From positions 2,467,430 through 2,518,723 of the forward strand of contig BFEA01000092.1 in assembly GCA_003427395.1 (NCBI GenBank): DNA of 51,294 nt. The letters are read 5' to 3'. Shown in pieces: positions 41,201 to 51,294 of this stretch (position 1 is its first letter; every line of letters starts with the position of its first letter). Below the pieces are notes generated by a model. The model was given only the letters and a program-made list of their open reading frames with translations, made no database searches and was not told the DNA's origin. The position numbers were made by a program, and so were the translations under genes. This DNA is from Chara braunii (taxonomy: Eukaryota; Streptophyta; Charophyceae; Charales; Characeae).

Positions 41201-44200
41201 GTTTCATTCTTTTCCAATGGCGTCGGATTTCTGCATCAATCATTCCCTTTGTTGCCGTCCCTGCTTCGTTCTGCTAGTTATGGGTATCGTTGAGCGTCCT
41301 GCTGCAACCCGAACCATGTCCTCTCTGATTTGTCAAACTGGGAAGGGATATTAGTCCAGAGATTCGGAGAAGGAGCTGGGTCCGGTGCTCACGGAATGTG
41401 GAGGGGAATAGATAGTTCGACATGTTCTTTGGTCCTTTTGCATCTGATTGGACAGTGGATTAGGTCCTCTTGTTCTTGGTCTGAACGGATGACGCATAGG
41501 TCCGAGCTGTTAGGGTTGCTCTTCTTTTATTAATTTCGATGTAACCCTGAGGCAAAAGTTGTTCAGTTTATTTTTCTGCATAACATAGTTTTTTTTCCAG
41601 TTTTTTTGTATTTTTGTTTTCTTTTTTCTTTTTGGCTGGGTTCTTCCCTGGTCCTAGCACGGCCGGGCCGCCTGGGAAAATAGGGTGACCCGGACGGCCC
41701 GGTTGGAAGCCTAACTTTTGGTATCATTTTTGCACCCTGGCTGGCCCGGTAACGGCCACTTTGTAAAAACTGCGGGAAAGTGTTTTGCAGGCTGCAAAAA
41801 TGACGCCGAAAGTGATTTTGGGGCCTGCAGCACATTTTTCCCCGTGTGGAGGGAATCGGATACAAAGGTTTCGTCGCGGGGCGGTTTTACGACTTTTCCC
41901 ACATCTTTGATTCTTTTCCAATGGCATCGGATTTCTGCCTCAATGATTCCCTTCGTTTTCGTCCTTGCTTCGTTCTGCGAGTTCTGAGTATTGTTGAGCG
42001 TCTTGCTGTAGCCCGAACCATGCCCTATGTGATTTGTCAAACTGAAAAGGGATATTAGTCCAGAGATTCAGAAAAGGAGCTGGGTGGGGTGCTCAGGGAA
42101 CGTGGAGGAGAATAAATGGTACGGCAGGTTCTTTGGCCCTTTTGCATCTGATCGGACAGTGGATTAGGTCCTCTTGTTCTTGGTCTTAACAGATGACGCA
42201 TAGGTCCGAGTTGTTAGGGTCGCTGATCTTTCAATTTCAATGTAACCCGGAGGCAAAAGTTGTTTAGTTTATTTTTCTGCATAACATAGTTTTTTTTCTC
42301 TTTTTTTGGATTTTTGTTTTCTTTTTTCTTTTTGGCTGGGACCTTCCCTGGTGCTTGCACGGCCGGGCTGCGTGGGAAAATAGGATAACCTGTACGGCCC
42401 GGCTGGAAGCCTAGCTTTTGGTATCATTTTTGCACCCTGGCTGGCCCGGTAATGGCCACTGTATAAAAATGGCGGGAAAGTGTTTTGCAGGGTGCAAAAA
42501 TGACGCCGAAATTGATTTTGGGGTCTGCGGTACGTTTTTCCCCGTGTGGGGGGATATGGATACAAAGGTTTCATCGCGGGGCGGTCTTACGACTTTTTCC
42601 GCATCTTTCATTCTTTTCCAATGGCATCGGATTTCTGCCTCAATCATTCCCTTCGTTGTCGTCCCTGCTTCGTTCTGCGAGTTCTGGGTAATGTTGAGCG
42701 TCTTGCTGTAGCCCGAACCATGTCCTCTCTGATTTGTCAAACTGGGAATGGATATCAGTCCAGAGATTCAGAGAAGGAGTTGGGTGGGGTGCGCAATGAA
42801 CGTGGAGGGGAATAGATGGTCCGACAGGTTCTTTGACCCTTTTGCATTTGATCGAACAGTGGATTAGGTCCTCTTGTTCTTGGTCTGAACAGATGACGCA
42901 TAGGTCCGAGCTATAAGGGTCGCTGTTCTTTCAATTTCGATGTAACCCTGAGGCAAAAGTTGTTTTGTTTATTTTTCTGCATAACATAGTTGTTTATTTT
43001 ATATTTTTGATTTTTGTTTTTTTTTTTCTTTTTGGCCGGGACCTGCCTGATCCTTGCACGGCCGGGCCGCCTGGGAAAATAGGGTGACCCGGACGGCCCG
43101 GTTGGTAGGCTAGCTTTTGGTGTCATTTTTGCACCTTGGCTGGCCCGGTAACGGCCACTGTGTAAAAATGGCAGGAAGGTGTTTTGCAGGGTGCAAAAAT
43201 AACGCCGAAAATTATTTTGGGGCCTGGGGCACGTTTTTCCCTGTGGGGGGGGAAATGATTACAAAGGTTTCGTAGCGGGGTGGTTTTACGACTTTTCCCT
43301 CATCGTTCATTTTTTTCCATGCAATCGGATTTTCCTAAATCATTCCCTTCGTTGCCGTCCCTTCTTCGTTCTGTGAGTTTTGGGTATTGTGGAGCGTCCT
43401 GCTGCAGCCTGAACCATGTCCTCTCTGATTTGTCAAACTGGGAAGCGATATTAGTCCCGAGATTTAGAGAAGGAGATGGGTTGGGTGCTCAGGGAACGTG
43501 GAGCCTGACGGCAACAGATGGTCCGGCAGGTTCTTTGGCTGTTTTGCATTTGATCGGACAGTGGATTAGGTCCTCTTGTTCTTAGTCTGAACAGATGACG
43601 CATAGGTCCGAGTTTTTAGGGTCGCTTTTCTTTCAATTTCGATGCAACCCTGAGGCAAAAGTTGTTCAGTATTTTTTTCTGCCTTACATAGTTTTTTTTA
43701 TTCTTTTTGGATTTTTATTGTTTTTTTTCTTTTTGGCTGGGACCTTTTCAGATCCTTGCACGGTCGGGCCGCCTTGGAAAACAAGGTGACCCAGACGGTC
43801 CGGTTGGTAGCCTAGTTTTTGGTGTCATTTTTGCACCCTGGCTGGCCCGGTAACGGCCATTGTTTAAAAATGGCGGGAAAGTGTTTTGCAGGGTGCAAAA
43901 ATGACGTCGAAAGTGATTTTGGGGCATGCGGCACGTTTTTCCCTATGTGGGGGGAAATGCATACCAAGGTTTCGTCGCGGGGCGATTTTACGATTTTTCC
44001 ATCATCTTTCATTCTTTTCCAATGGCATCGGATTTCTGCCTTTATCATTTCTCTCGTTGTCGTCCCCGCTTCGTTCTGCGAGTTATAGGTATTGTTGAGC
44101 GTCGTGCTGCAGCCCAAACCATGTCTTCTCTGATTTGTCAAACTGGGAAGGGATATTAGTCTTGAGATTCAGAGAAGGAGTTGGGTGCGGTGCTCTGTGA

Positions 44201-47200
44201 ACGTGGAGGGGAATAGATGGTCCGACAGGTTCTTTGGCCCTTTTGCATCTGATCGGACAATGGATTATGTCCTTTTCTTCTTGGTCTGAACAGATGACGC
44301 ATAGGTCCGAGTTGTTAGGGTCGCTGTTCTTTTAGTTTCAATGTAACCCTGAGGCAAAAGTTGTTCAGTTTATTTTTTTGCATAACATAGTTTTTTTTCT
44401 TTTTTTTTGGATTTTTGTTTTCTTTTTTCTTTTTGGCTGGGACCTTCCCTGGTCCTTGCACGGCCGGGCCGCCAGGGAAAATATGGTGACCCAAACGGCC
44501 CTCCTGGAAGCCTAGCATTTGTTATCATTTTTGCACCCTGGCTGGCCCGGTAACGGCCACTGTATAAAAATGGCGGGAAAGTGTTTTCAAGGGTGCAAAA
44601 ATGACGCCGAAAGGGATTTTGAGGCCTGCAACACGTTTTTTACCGTGTGGGGGGAAATGGATACAAAGGTTTCGTCCCGGGGCGGTTTTACGACTTTTCC
44701 TGCGTCTTTCATTCTTTTCGAATGGCATCAGATTTCTGCCTCAATCATTCCCTTCGTTGTCGTCCTTGCTTCGTTCTGCGAGTTCAGGGTATTGTTGAGC
44801 ATCTTGTTGTAACCCGAACCATGTCCTCTCTGATCTGTCAAACTGGGAAGGAATATTAGTCCAGAGATTCAGAGAAGGAGTTGGGTGGGGTGCTCAGTGA
44901 ACGTGGAGGGGAATAGATGGTCCGACAGGTTCTTTGGCCCTTTTGCATTTAATCGGACAGTGGATTAGGTCCTTTTGTTCTTGGTCTGAACAGATGAGGC
45001 ATAGGTTCGAGTTGTTAGGGTCGTAGTTCTTTCAGTTTCGATGTAACCCTGGGGCAAAAGTTGTTCACTTTATTTTTCTGCATAACATAGTTTTTTATCG
45101 TTTTTTTTGGATTTTTGTTTTTTTTTTTCTTTTTGGTTGGGACCTTGCCTGGTCCTTGCACGGCCGGGCTGCCTGGGAAAATAGGGTGACCCGAACGGCC
45201 CGGCTGCAAGCCTAGCTTTGGGTATCATTTTTGCACCCTTGCTGGCCCAGTAACGGCCACTGTATAAAAATGGTGGGAAAGTGTTTTGCAGGGTGCAAAA
45301 ATGACGCCGAAAGGGATTTTGGGGCCTTTGGCACGTTTTTTCCCGTGTGGGGGGAAATTGATACAAAGGTTTCGTCGTCGGGCGGTTTTACGACTTTTCC
45401 CGCATCTTTCATTCTTTTCCAATGGCATTGGATTTCTGCCCCAATAATTCCCTTCGTTGTCGTCCCTGCTTCGTTCTGCGAGTTCAGGGTATTGTTGAGC
45501 GTCTTGCTGTAGCCCGAACCATGTCCTCTCTGATTTGTCAAACTGGGAAGGGATATTAGTCCACAAATTCAGAGAAGGAGCTAGGTGGGGTGCTCAGGGA
45601 ACGTACAGGGGAATAGATGCTCCGACAGGTTCTTTGGTCCTTTTGCATATGATCGGACAGTGGATTAGGTTCTCTTGTTTTTGGTCTAAACAGATGACGC
45701 ATAGGTCCGAGCTGTTAGGGTTGTTGTTCTTTCAATTTCGATGTAACGCGGAGGCAAAAGTTACTTAGTTTATTTTTCTGCATAACATAGATTTTATTTC
45801 TTTTTCTTGGATTTTTTTTTATTTTTTTTTTTTGGCTGGAAACTTCCCTGGTCCTTGCACGGTCGGGCCGCCTGGGAAAATAGGGTGACCCGGACGGCCC
45901 GGCTGGTAGCCTTGCTTTTGGTATCATTTTTGCACCTTGGCTGGCCCGGTAACGTGCACTGTTTAAAAATGGCGGGAAAGTGTTTCGCAGGGTGCAAAAG
46001 TAACGCCGAATATAATTTTGAGGCCTGCGATACGTTTTTCCCCGTGTGGGGGGAAATGGATACAATGGTTCCGTCGCGGGGCGGTTTTACGACTTTTCCC
46101 GCATCTTTCATTCTTTTCCAATGGCATCAGATTTCTGCCTCAATCATTCCTTTTGTTGCCGTCCCTGCTTCATTCTTCGAGTTATAGGTATTGTTGAGCA
46201 TCCTGGTGCAGCCCGAACCATGTCCTCTCTGATTTGTCAAACTGGGAACGGATATTAGTCAAGAGATTCAGAGAAGGAGCTGGGTGGGGTGCTCAGTGAA
46301 CGTGGAGGGGAATAGATGGTCCGACAGGTTCTTTGGCCCTTTTGCATTTGATCGGACAATGGATTAGGTCCTTTTGTTCTTGGTCTGAACAGATGACGCA
46401 TAGGTCCGAGTTGTTAGGGTCGCTGTTCTTTTAGTTTCAATGTAACCCTGAGGCAAAAATTGTTCAGTTTATTTTTGTGCATAACTAAGTTTTTTTTCAT
46501 TTTTTTTGGATTTTTGTTTTCTTTTTTCTTTTTGGCTGGGACCTTCCCTGGTGCTTGCACGGCTGGGCTGCGTGGGAAAATAGGGTGACCCGTAGGCCCG
46601 GCTGGAAGCCTAGCTTTTGGTATCATTTTTGCACCCTGGCTGGCCCGGTAACGGCCACTGTATAAAAATGGCGGGAAAGTGTTTTGCAGGGTGCAAAAAT
46701 GACGCGGAAAGGGATTTTGGGGCCTGTGGGGGGGGAAATGGATACAAAGGTTTCGTCGCGGGGCGGTTTTACGACTTTTCCCGCATCTTTCATTTTTTTC
46801 CAATGGCAGCGGATTTCTGCCTCGATCATTCCCTTCGTTGTCGTCCCTGTTTCGTTCTGCGAGTTCTGGGTATTGTTGAGCGTCTTGCTGTAGCCCGAAC
46901 CATGTCCTTTTTGATTTGTCAACTGGGAAGGGATATTAGTCCAGAGATTCAGAGAAGGAGTTGGGTAGGGTGCTCAGGGAACGTAGAGAGGAATAGATGC
47001 TCCGACAGGTCCTTTGGCCCTTTTGCATATGATCGGACAATGGATTATGTCCTCTTGTTCTTAGTTTGAACAGATGACGCATAGGTCCGAGTTGTTAGGG
47101 TCGTTGTTCTTTCAATTTCGATGTAACGATGAGGCAAGAGTTCTGATTATTTTTCTGTATAACATACTTTTTTTTCATTGTTTTTTTATTTTTGTTTTCT

Positions 47201-49050
47201 TTTTTCTTTTTGGCTGGGACCTTTGCAGGTCCTTGCACGGCCGGGCCGCCTGGGAAAATATGTTGACCCGGACGGCTCGGCTGGTAGCCAAGCTTTTGAT
47301 GTCATTTTTGCACCCTAGCTGGCGCGGTAACGGCCAATGTGTAAAAATGACGAGAGAGTGTTTTGCGGGTTGCAAAAATGACGCCGAAAGTGATTTTGGG
47401 GCCTGTGGCTCGTTTTTCCCCATGTGGGGGGAAATGGATACAAAGGTTTCCTCGCGGGGCGGTTTTTCGACTTTTCCCGTATCTTTCATTCTTTTCCAAT
47501 GGCATCGGATTTCTGCCTCAATCATTCCCTTTGTTGTCGTTTCTGCTTCGTTCTTCGAGTTATAGGTATTGTTGAGCGTCCTGGTGCAGCCCGAACCATG
47601 TCCTCTCTGATTTGTCAAATGGGAACGGATATTAGTCAAGAGATTCAGAGAAGGAGCTGGGTGGGGTGCTAAGTGAACGTGGAGGGGAATAGATGGTCCG
47701 ACAGGTTCTTTGGCCCTTTTGCATTTGATCGGACAATGGATTAGGTCCTTTTGTTCTTGGTCTGAACAGATGACGCATAGGTCCGAGTTTTTAGGTTCGC
47801 TGTTCTTTTAGTTTCAATATAACCCTGAGGCAAAAATTATTCAGTTTATTTTTCTGCATAACTAAGTTTTTTTTCATTTTTTTTGGATTTTTGTTTTCTT
47901 TTTTCTTTTTGGCTGGGACCTTCCCTGGTCCTTGCACGGCCGGGCCACCTGGGAAAATAGGGTCACCCGGACGGCCCGGCTGGTAGCCTAGCTATTGGTG
48001 TCATTTTTGCACCCTGGCTGGCCTGGTAACGACCACTGTGTAAAAATGGCGGGAAAGTGTTCTGCAGGGTGCAAAAATGACGCCCCGTGTGGGGGGAAAT
48101 GGATACAAAGGTTTCACCGCGGGGCGGTTTTACGACTTTTCCTGCATCTTTCATTCTTTTTCAATGGCGTCGGATTTGTGGCTCAATAATTCCCTTTGTT
48201 GCCGTCCCTTCTTCGTTCTACGAGTTCCGGGTATCTTTGAGCATCCTTCTGCAGCCCGAACCATGCCCTGTCTGATTTGTTAAATTGGGAAGGGATATTA
48301 GTCCAGAGATTTGGAGAAGGAGCTGGGTGGGGTGCTCAGGGAACGTGGAGGGGAATAGATGGTCCGGCCGGTTCTTTGGCCTTTTTGCATCTGATCGGAC
48401 AGTGGATTAGGTCCTCTTGTTCTTGGTCTGAACAGATGACGCATAGGTCCGAGTTGTTAGGGTCGTTGTTCTTTCAATTTCGATGTAACCCTAAGGGAAA
48501 GTTGTTCAGTTTATTTTTTTGCATAACATAGTTTTTTTTATTTTTTATTTTTTATTTATTTTTGTTTTCTTTTTTCCTTTTGGGTGGGACCTTCCCTGGT
48601 CCTTGCACGACCGGTGTCGGGACTGGTGAGTCTCGAATGATTTTCCGTCACTCGAGAGACTGTATTTGACCGATTTGTGCACGGCAGAGAAAATCAGAGG
48701 CAGGAATGATGGAAAGATCGAAAGCGTGAGCACAGACAGTTGGAGGCTAGAGGCTGTCCGGAGTCGTCAAGACCGCCAAAGCTAGAGAGGAATTGTCTAA
48801 GCAGGAATCGGTAGAGGAATGTGAGAGAATAGCAAGGGCGACTCCTTCCCCAAGGACGGAGGATGGCCGCCGGGAAAGTTGGTAGGAGCATGAGAGGTGC
48901 GCAACAAGGGAAGGAAGAAAGTGGGAAGGGACAGGGTGCAAGGTGCTGACGCGACGCGGTGGCAGGTGGGTCGAGGAGATCGCAGGTTAGGGGGAACCGG
49001 CGCCCAGAGTTGTACCGGCAGGATAAAGAGCCGGAGATCGCCGCAAGCCT

Positions 49051-49377
49051 GAAAGACACCAGGAGCGCAAAGGGAAGACGTGGTACATGAGGGGCAGGAG
49101 TGTCGGGGACCGTATGGGATCGGAAGACGGGGCGGTACCGGTAGGACAAAGAGTCGGGGACCACGCGGGACCAGGGGACGGCGTGGTGCCGGCAGGGCGA
49201 AGTACCGGGAACCGCATGAGACCAAGGGAAAGACGTAATGCAGGCGGGCCGAAGTGCCAAGGACCGTGTGGGTCTAGATAAAATGGCGGCACCCGCGGAA
49301 CCGCTAGCAGGACGGGTATCAACGGGACAAAGTGTCAGGAGCCGCTGATGGGGGCTGAAGACCGGAACCATCAGCGG
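49051..49377. repeat. 51-bp hairpin minisatellite
   Basis: About six units of 51-54 bp (one expanded to 78 bp) read GGGACC......GGGANC.AGGGAAGACG.... Stems differ yet pair: ACCACGC (49160-49166) with GCGTGGT (49181-49187); GCAT (49214-49217) with ATGC (49238-49241); CCGCTGATG (49342-49350) with CATCAGCGG (49369-49377). Other units pair weakly (ACCA/TGGT, ACCG/CGGT). Confidence 0.75.
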
Positions 49378-49379
49378 AA

Positions 49380-50285
49380 TAAAGGGCGGCCGACCCAAGG
49401 GGAGTACACGAGGGCGGGACGTCACCCGGGACGACGCCGAAAAAAATGGGAGAGACGAGGGATAATAAGAAAAAGAGGAGAAATCAGGTGCTGACGAAAA
49501 TTGACGACAGAACAAGGAGAGACGGGCGTGAGACGGGAAAGACGGAGGGCACCTGGAGTGACCTAGGGGGATCCTGGATCAGACGCAACGACAACAAAAA
49601 TAAGATAACCTGACACCAGGTGGACGGGACCGTCCGGGCCAGGGAGTCCGGATTAAAGCACTAAGTACCGCTGCGGCAAGCGCCGAGGGAAAAAAAAGAG
49701 GGAATAGCGGCGGTAGCAGGGGCCGGCTAGCAGTCCGAGTATCCCGGATCAGCCAGGCCAAGAAAAACGAAGTTCCAAGGGCTCCCCATAAAAAAAAGGC
49801 TGGCCGGAGAAAATCGGAGCAAGAGGGTCTCGAAACTCGAAGCAGCGGCAACAAAAAGGAGCTCCTTTTGGCCTTGGGGGTACCACTACTGCAGTCCGAG
49901 GTGCAACGGCCATATGCCGGCTGCAAATCAGACCTTGGGAAAGGTCCAACAACTAGAAAAAGGAGAAATAGCTGTTGGACACTTGTCCCAATAGTAAATG
50001 AGAAAAAAAAGGAGAAAAAGAGGGGGGAGTGAGACAAAGGAGGAGGAAGGAGTGGAGGAAAAAGTGCCACCAGGTTGGGACTGCAGCGGTAGGGACCGGC
50101 AGGTCTCAATGATGACCTCATCCCTCCTAGATCCTAGGAGGGCAGCCCGGATTGCAGAGATAAGGTCCTTGGGGCATTATCTCTGCAATATCTGAATTTA
50201 AGCAACAAAAAAAAAAAAAATGCTGATGTGAGTTGGCCGACTCATTTTTGGGCCTTAGATCTGAGATCTGATCTTGCGGAGGAGG
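49380..50285. other. Element 3 body, purine-rich, nothing recognised
   Basis: Purine-rich on plus; an A-run lies at about 50206-50220. The 180-codon minus frame at 49579-50121 is Pro/Ser/Leu-rich low complexity without a domain. Confidence 0.4.
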
Positions 50286-50289
50286 AGAT

Positions 50290-50888
50290 CTAGCCGTATT
50301 TTGTGGGCTGACACAAAACGGCTAGCTCCGGAATGAGTTGGCAGCAAAATGGGGGGAAAACAAAGAGAGGAACAAGACAAAACTGCGAATTTTGCCCAAG
50401 GTTTGGGCCAGGTACATCAAAAAAAATTAAAATTAGAGCAAAAAACTCAAATTTGGAGCAAGGGGGGGCTTGAAGTAACTCGGAATGATGAGAACCATAG
50501 ATCTCAGCCAAATCCAAGGCTGAGATTTGTGCCACCACTTGGAAAAATGTAACGGCCTACTCACAAGAGGCCTAGACTAGGAAAAAACGAAAAACGGGCC
50601 TAAGGCTGCAATTTGGGGTAGTGGTACCCAAACGGCACCAGTTTTTAAAGTGAAAAGAGGCCGGGCAGGCCAAGCGGTAGTTCGAGAGGGTACCAGCCTC
50701 TCGGACTGCATGTACCTGGCCAAAATGAGACCCAGGTACCCCCGGAGAAGCCAAAAATAGAAATTTGGTCTTTGGGGTACCTCGCTCCACCTAGAGGCAC
50801 TTGGAGGGGCCTAGAGGTTGGGCGGTGCACATGTTCCAGCCTACATAAGCTGGAGGTGTAGGCCGCAACTCTCATTTGAGCATGAGAG
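50290..50888. repeat. Series of perfect hairpins in element 3
   Basis: TAGCCGT/ACGGCTA (50290-50323, extended by TTTTGTG with one bulge), ATCTCAGCC/GGCTGAGAT (50501-50526), CGAGAGG/CCTCTCG (50683-50703), GTACCTGG/CCAGGTAC (50712-50739), GGTACCCC/GGGGTACC (50735-50781, overlapping the previous stem), TCCAGC/GCTGGA (50835-50854) and CTCTCAT/ATGAGAG (50869-50888). Stem sequences are unrelated to each other. Confidence 0.85.
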
Positions 50889-51294
50889 GTGCCCATGCTG
50901 CCCAAATGAGTCCACGAAAGAGTCCGAGTGGGAGAGAAGCAAGGGAGTGAGGGCCAGAGCTAGCCTGTAGCCTGACTATGGTGGTGAGGCTGAGAAAGGT
51001 GACCTAGAGGCTAGGAGGGAGCAAGGAGAGTGGTCCGCCATAGCCCCCAGGCTGTGAAGTAGGAGGAGAGGCTGAAAGGGGTTCCCATAACCCTTCAAAA
51101 GGGAAGGACTCCACGGCCTTAGAAGTAGGAACCTGCCATAGCTAAAGGAGAGGTGTAAAGGAAGGAGGAGAGAGATTGGGAGAAAGGAAAAGCCATACCC
51201 AGGAGGCCAGAACCAAGCATTGGGACTCCACTGCCTAGAGACCAGCAAAAGGTGAGTGAAAGAGGAGGGGGGCTTCCTCCTTCTTCTTCTTCTT
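50889..51294. other. Element 3 body to window end
   Basis: Purine-rich sequence ending in a (CTT)n run (about 51278-51294). CCCTT/AAGGG can pair near 51088-51103. No gene is recognised. Confidence 0.4.

Larger units (their letters stand above)
28741..48614 (-). repeat. 700-bp satellite, block D (28 units)
   Basis: Twenty-eight TCATTTTTGCACC-type anchors occur from about 29255 to 48001, mostly 695-703 bp apart; shorter intervals reflect deletions (for example 40417 to 41020). Sense of the LINE-derived sequence is minus throughout. A subfamily with linked markers (AAAATAAGG, GACGTC, AATGCATAC, GAGTTATGGG) appears at about 34.9, 37.6, 39.0, 40.4 and 43.8 kb. A subfamily with a deletion of about 34 bp appears at about 35.6, 37.0 and 48.1 kb. 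Open frames of 60-110 codons recur in each unit on both strands, but they vary and carry no selection signal that I can see. Confidence 0.96.
48615..51294 (-). mobile_element. Third TGTCG-starting LTR-like element, running off the window
   Basis: The satellite is cut after GCACGACCGG and TGTCGGGACTGG begins. This can be the reverse of a ...CCGACA 3' terminus, and the body is purine-rich on plus while element 1 is pyrimidine-rich, so minus orientation is likely. A block near 50712-50739 (minus: GTACCTGGGTCT...) resembles 17164-17175 of element 1. No gag/pol is seen. The 273-codon minus frame at 48694-49515 is a consequence of the 51-bp repeat. The far terminus and target duplication lie outside the window. 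Confidence 0.6.

Noticed and set aside
28741-48614. Recurrent 60-110-codon ORFs on both strands of every satellite unit (for example those starting MTNQRGHGSG or MVSFLHPGWPGN)
   Set aside because: They overlap each other in opposite strands and frames, change length from unit to unit and follow from low stop density in a repeated LINE remnant; nothing suggests selection for translation.
5708-48614. CRISPR-like array
   Set aside because: The repeats are about 700 bp, contiguous and LINE-derived, with no unique spacers and a eukaryotic context.
48694-49515. 273-codon minus-strand ORF, the longest in the window
   Set aside because: It is kept open by the 51-bp (multiple of three) minisatellite and has a Pro/Ser/Arg repeat composition without a domain.

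Overview
The window looks like repeat-dense nuclear DNA of a land plant, probably one with a large genome. The evidence is plant-type L1 LINE fragments (FADD reverse transcriptase, zf-RVT zinc finger), tRNA-derived SINEs and long TG...CA LTR-like elements. I see no bacterial-style operons, rRNA, true tRNA genes or CRISPR. No intact gene is recognisable; the only non-transposon candidate is a 202-codon ORF at 1734-2342 (minus strand). Species cannot be determined.

Layout. 1-5707 is a mosaic: a (TC)n tract, a GC-rich segment with a 15-bp hairpin, a plus-strand LINE 3' end with poly(A) (about 560-1427), the unknown ORF, a retroposon tail with a 12-bp hairpin before its poly(A), a minus-strand LINE 3' end (about 3228-4010), a dispersed fragment of the satellite monomer (about 4014-4236), two SINE-like units and a duplicated retroposon tail. 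From 5708 to 48614 a tandem repeat of about 700 bp dominates. I count 39 units by one anchor motif, in four blocks: 5708-6191, 8904-14319, 19730-21146 and 28741-48614. The blocks are separated by a degenerate LINE (6192-8903) and two related TGTCG...CGACA elements (14320-19729 and 21147-28740). A third TGTCG-starting element begins at 48615, ends the array and runs off the window.

The 700-bp monomer is itself LINE-derived. Its minus strand reads as a decayed LINE ORF2 C-terminus with a CxxC...HCxxxC zinc finger, followed by a 3' region carrying a 17-bp inverted repeat and an A-rich tail. The array therefore looks like tandemly amplified, 5'-truncated LINE ends. Diagnostic variants that travel together define interspersed monomer subfamilies.

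The least expected structure is inside the LTR-like elements. Their bodies lack visible gag/pol but are packed with short inverted repeats. In the second element (23908-24593) eight tandem units share a near-constant loop of about 20 nt, while the 6-8-bp stem is different in each and still pairs perfectly in six of them. A hexameric hairpin array (22950-23610) and a 51-bp hairpin minisatellite (49051-49377) show the same pattern of repeated loop and re-paired stem. I regard this variable-stem, constant-loop architecture as the main candidate for a novel system.

Isolated Ns between about 21950 and 28400 and two N runs (18984-18990 and 35415-35439) mark uncertain assembly. All identity and count statements were made by eye.
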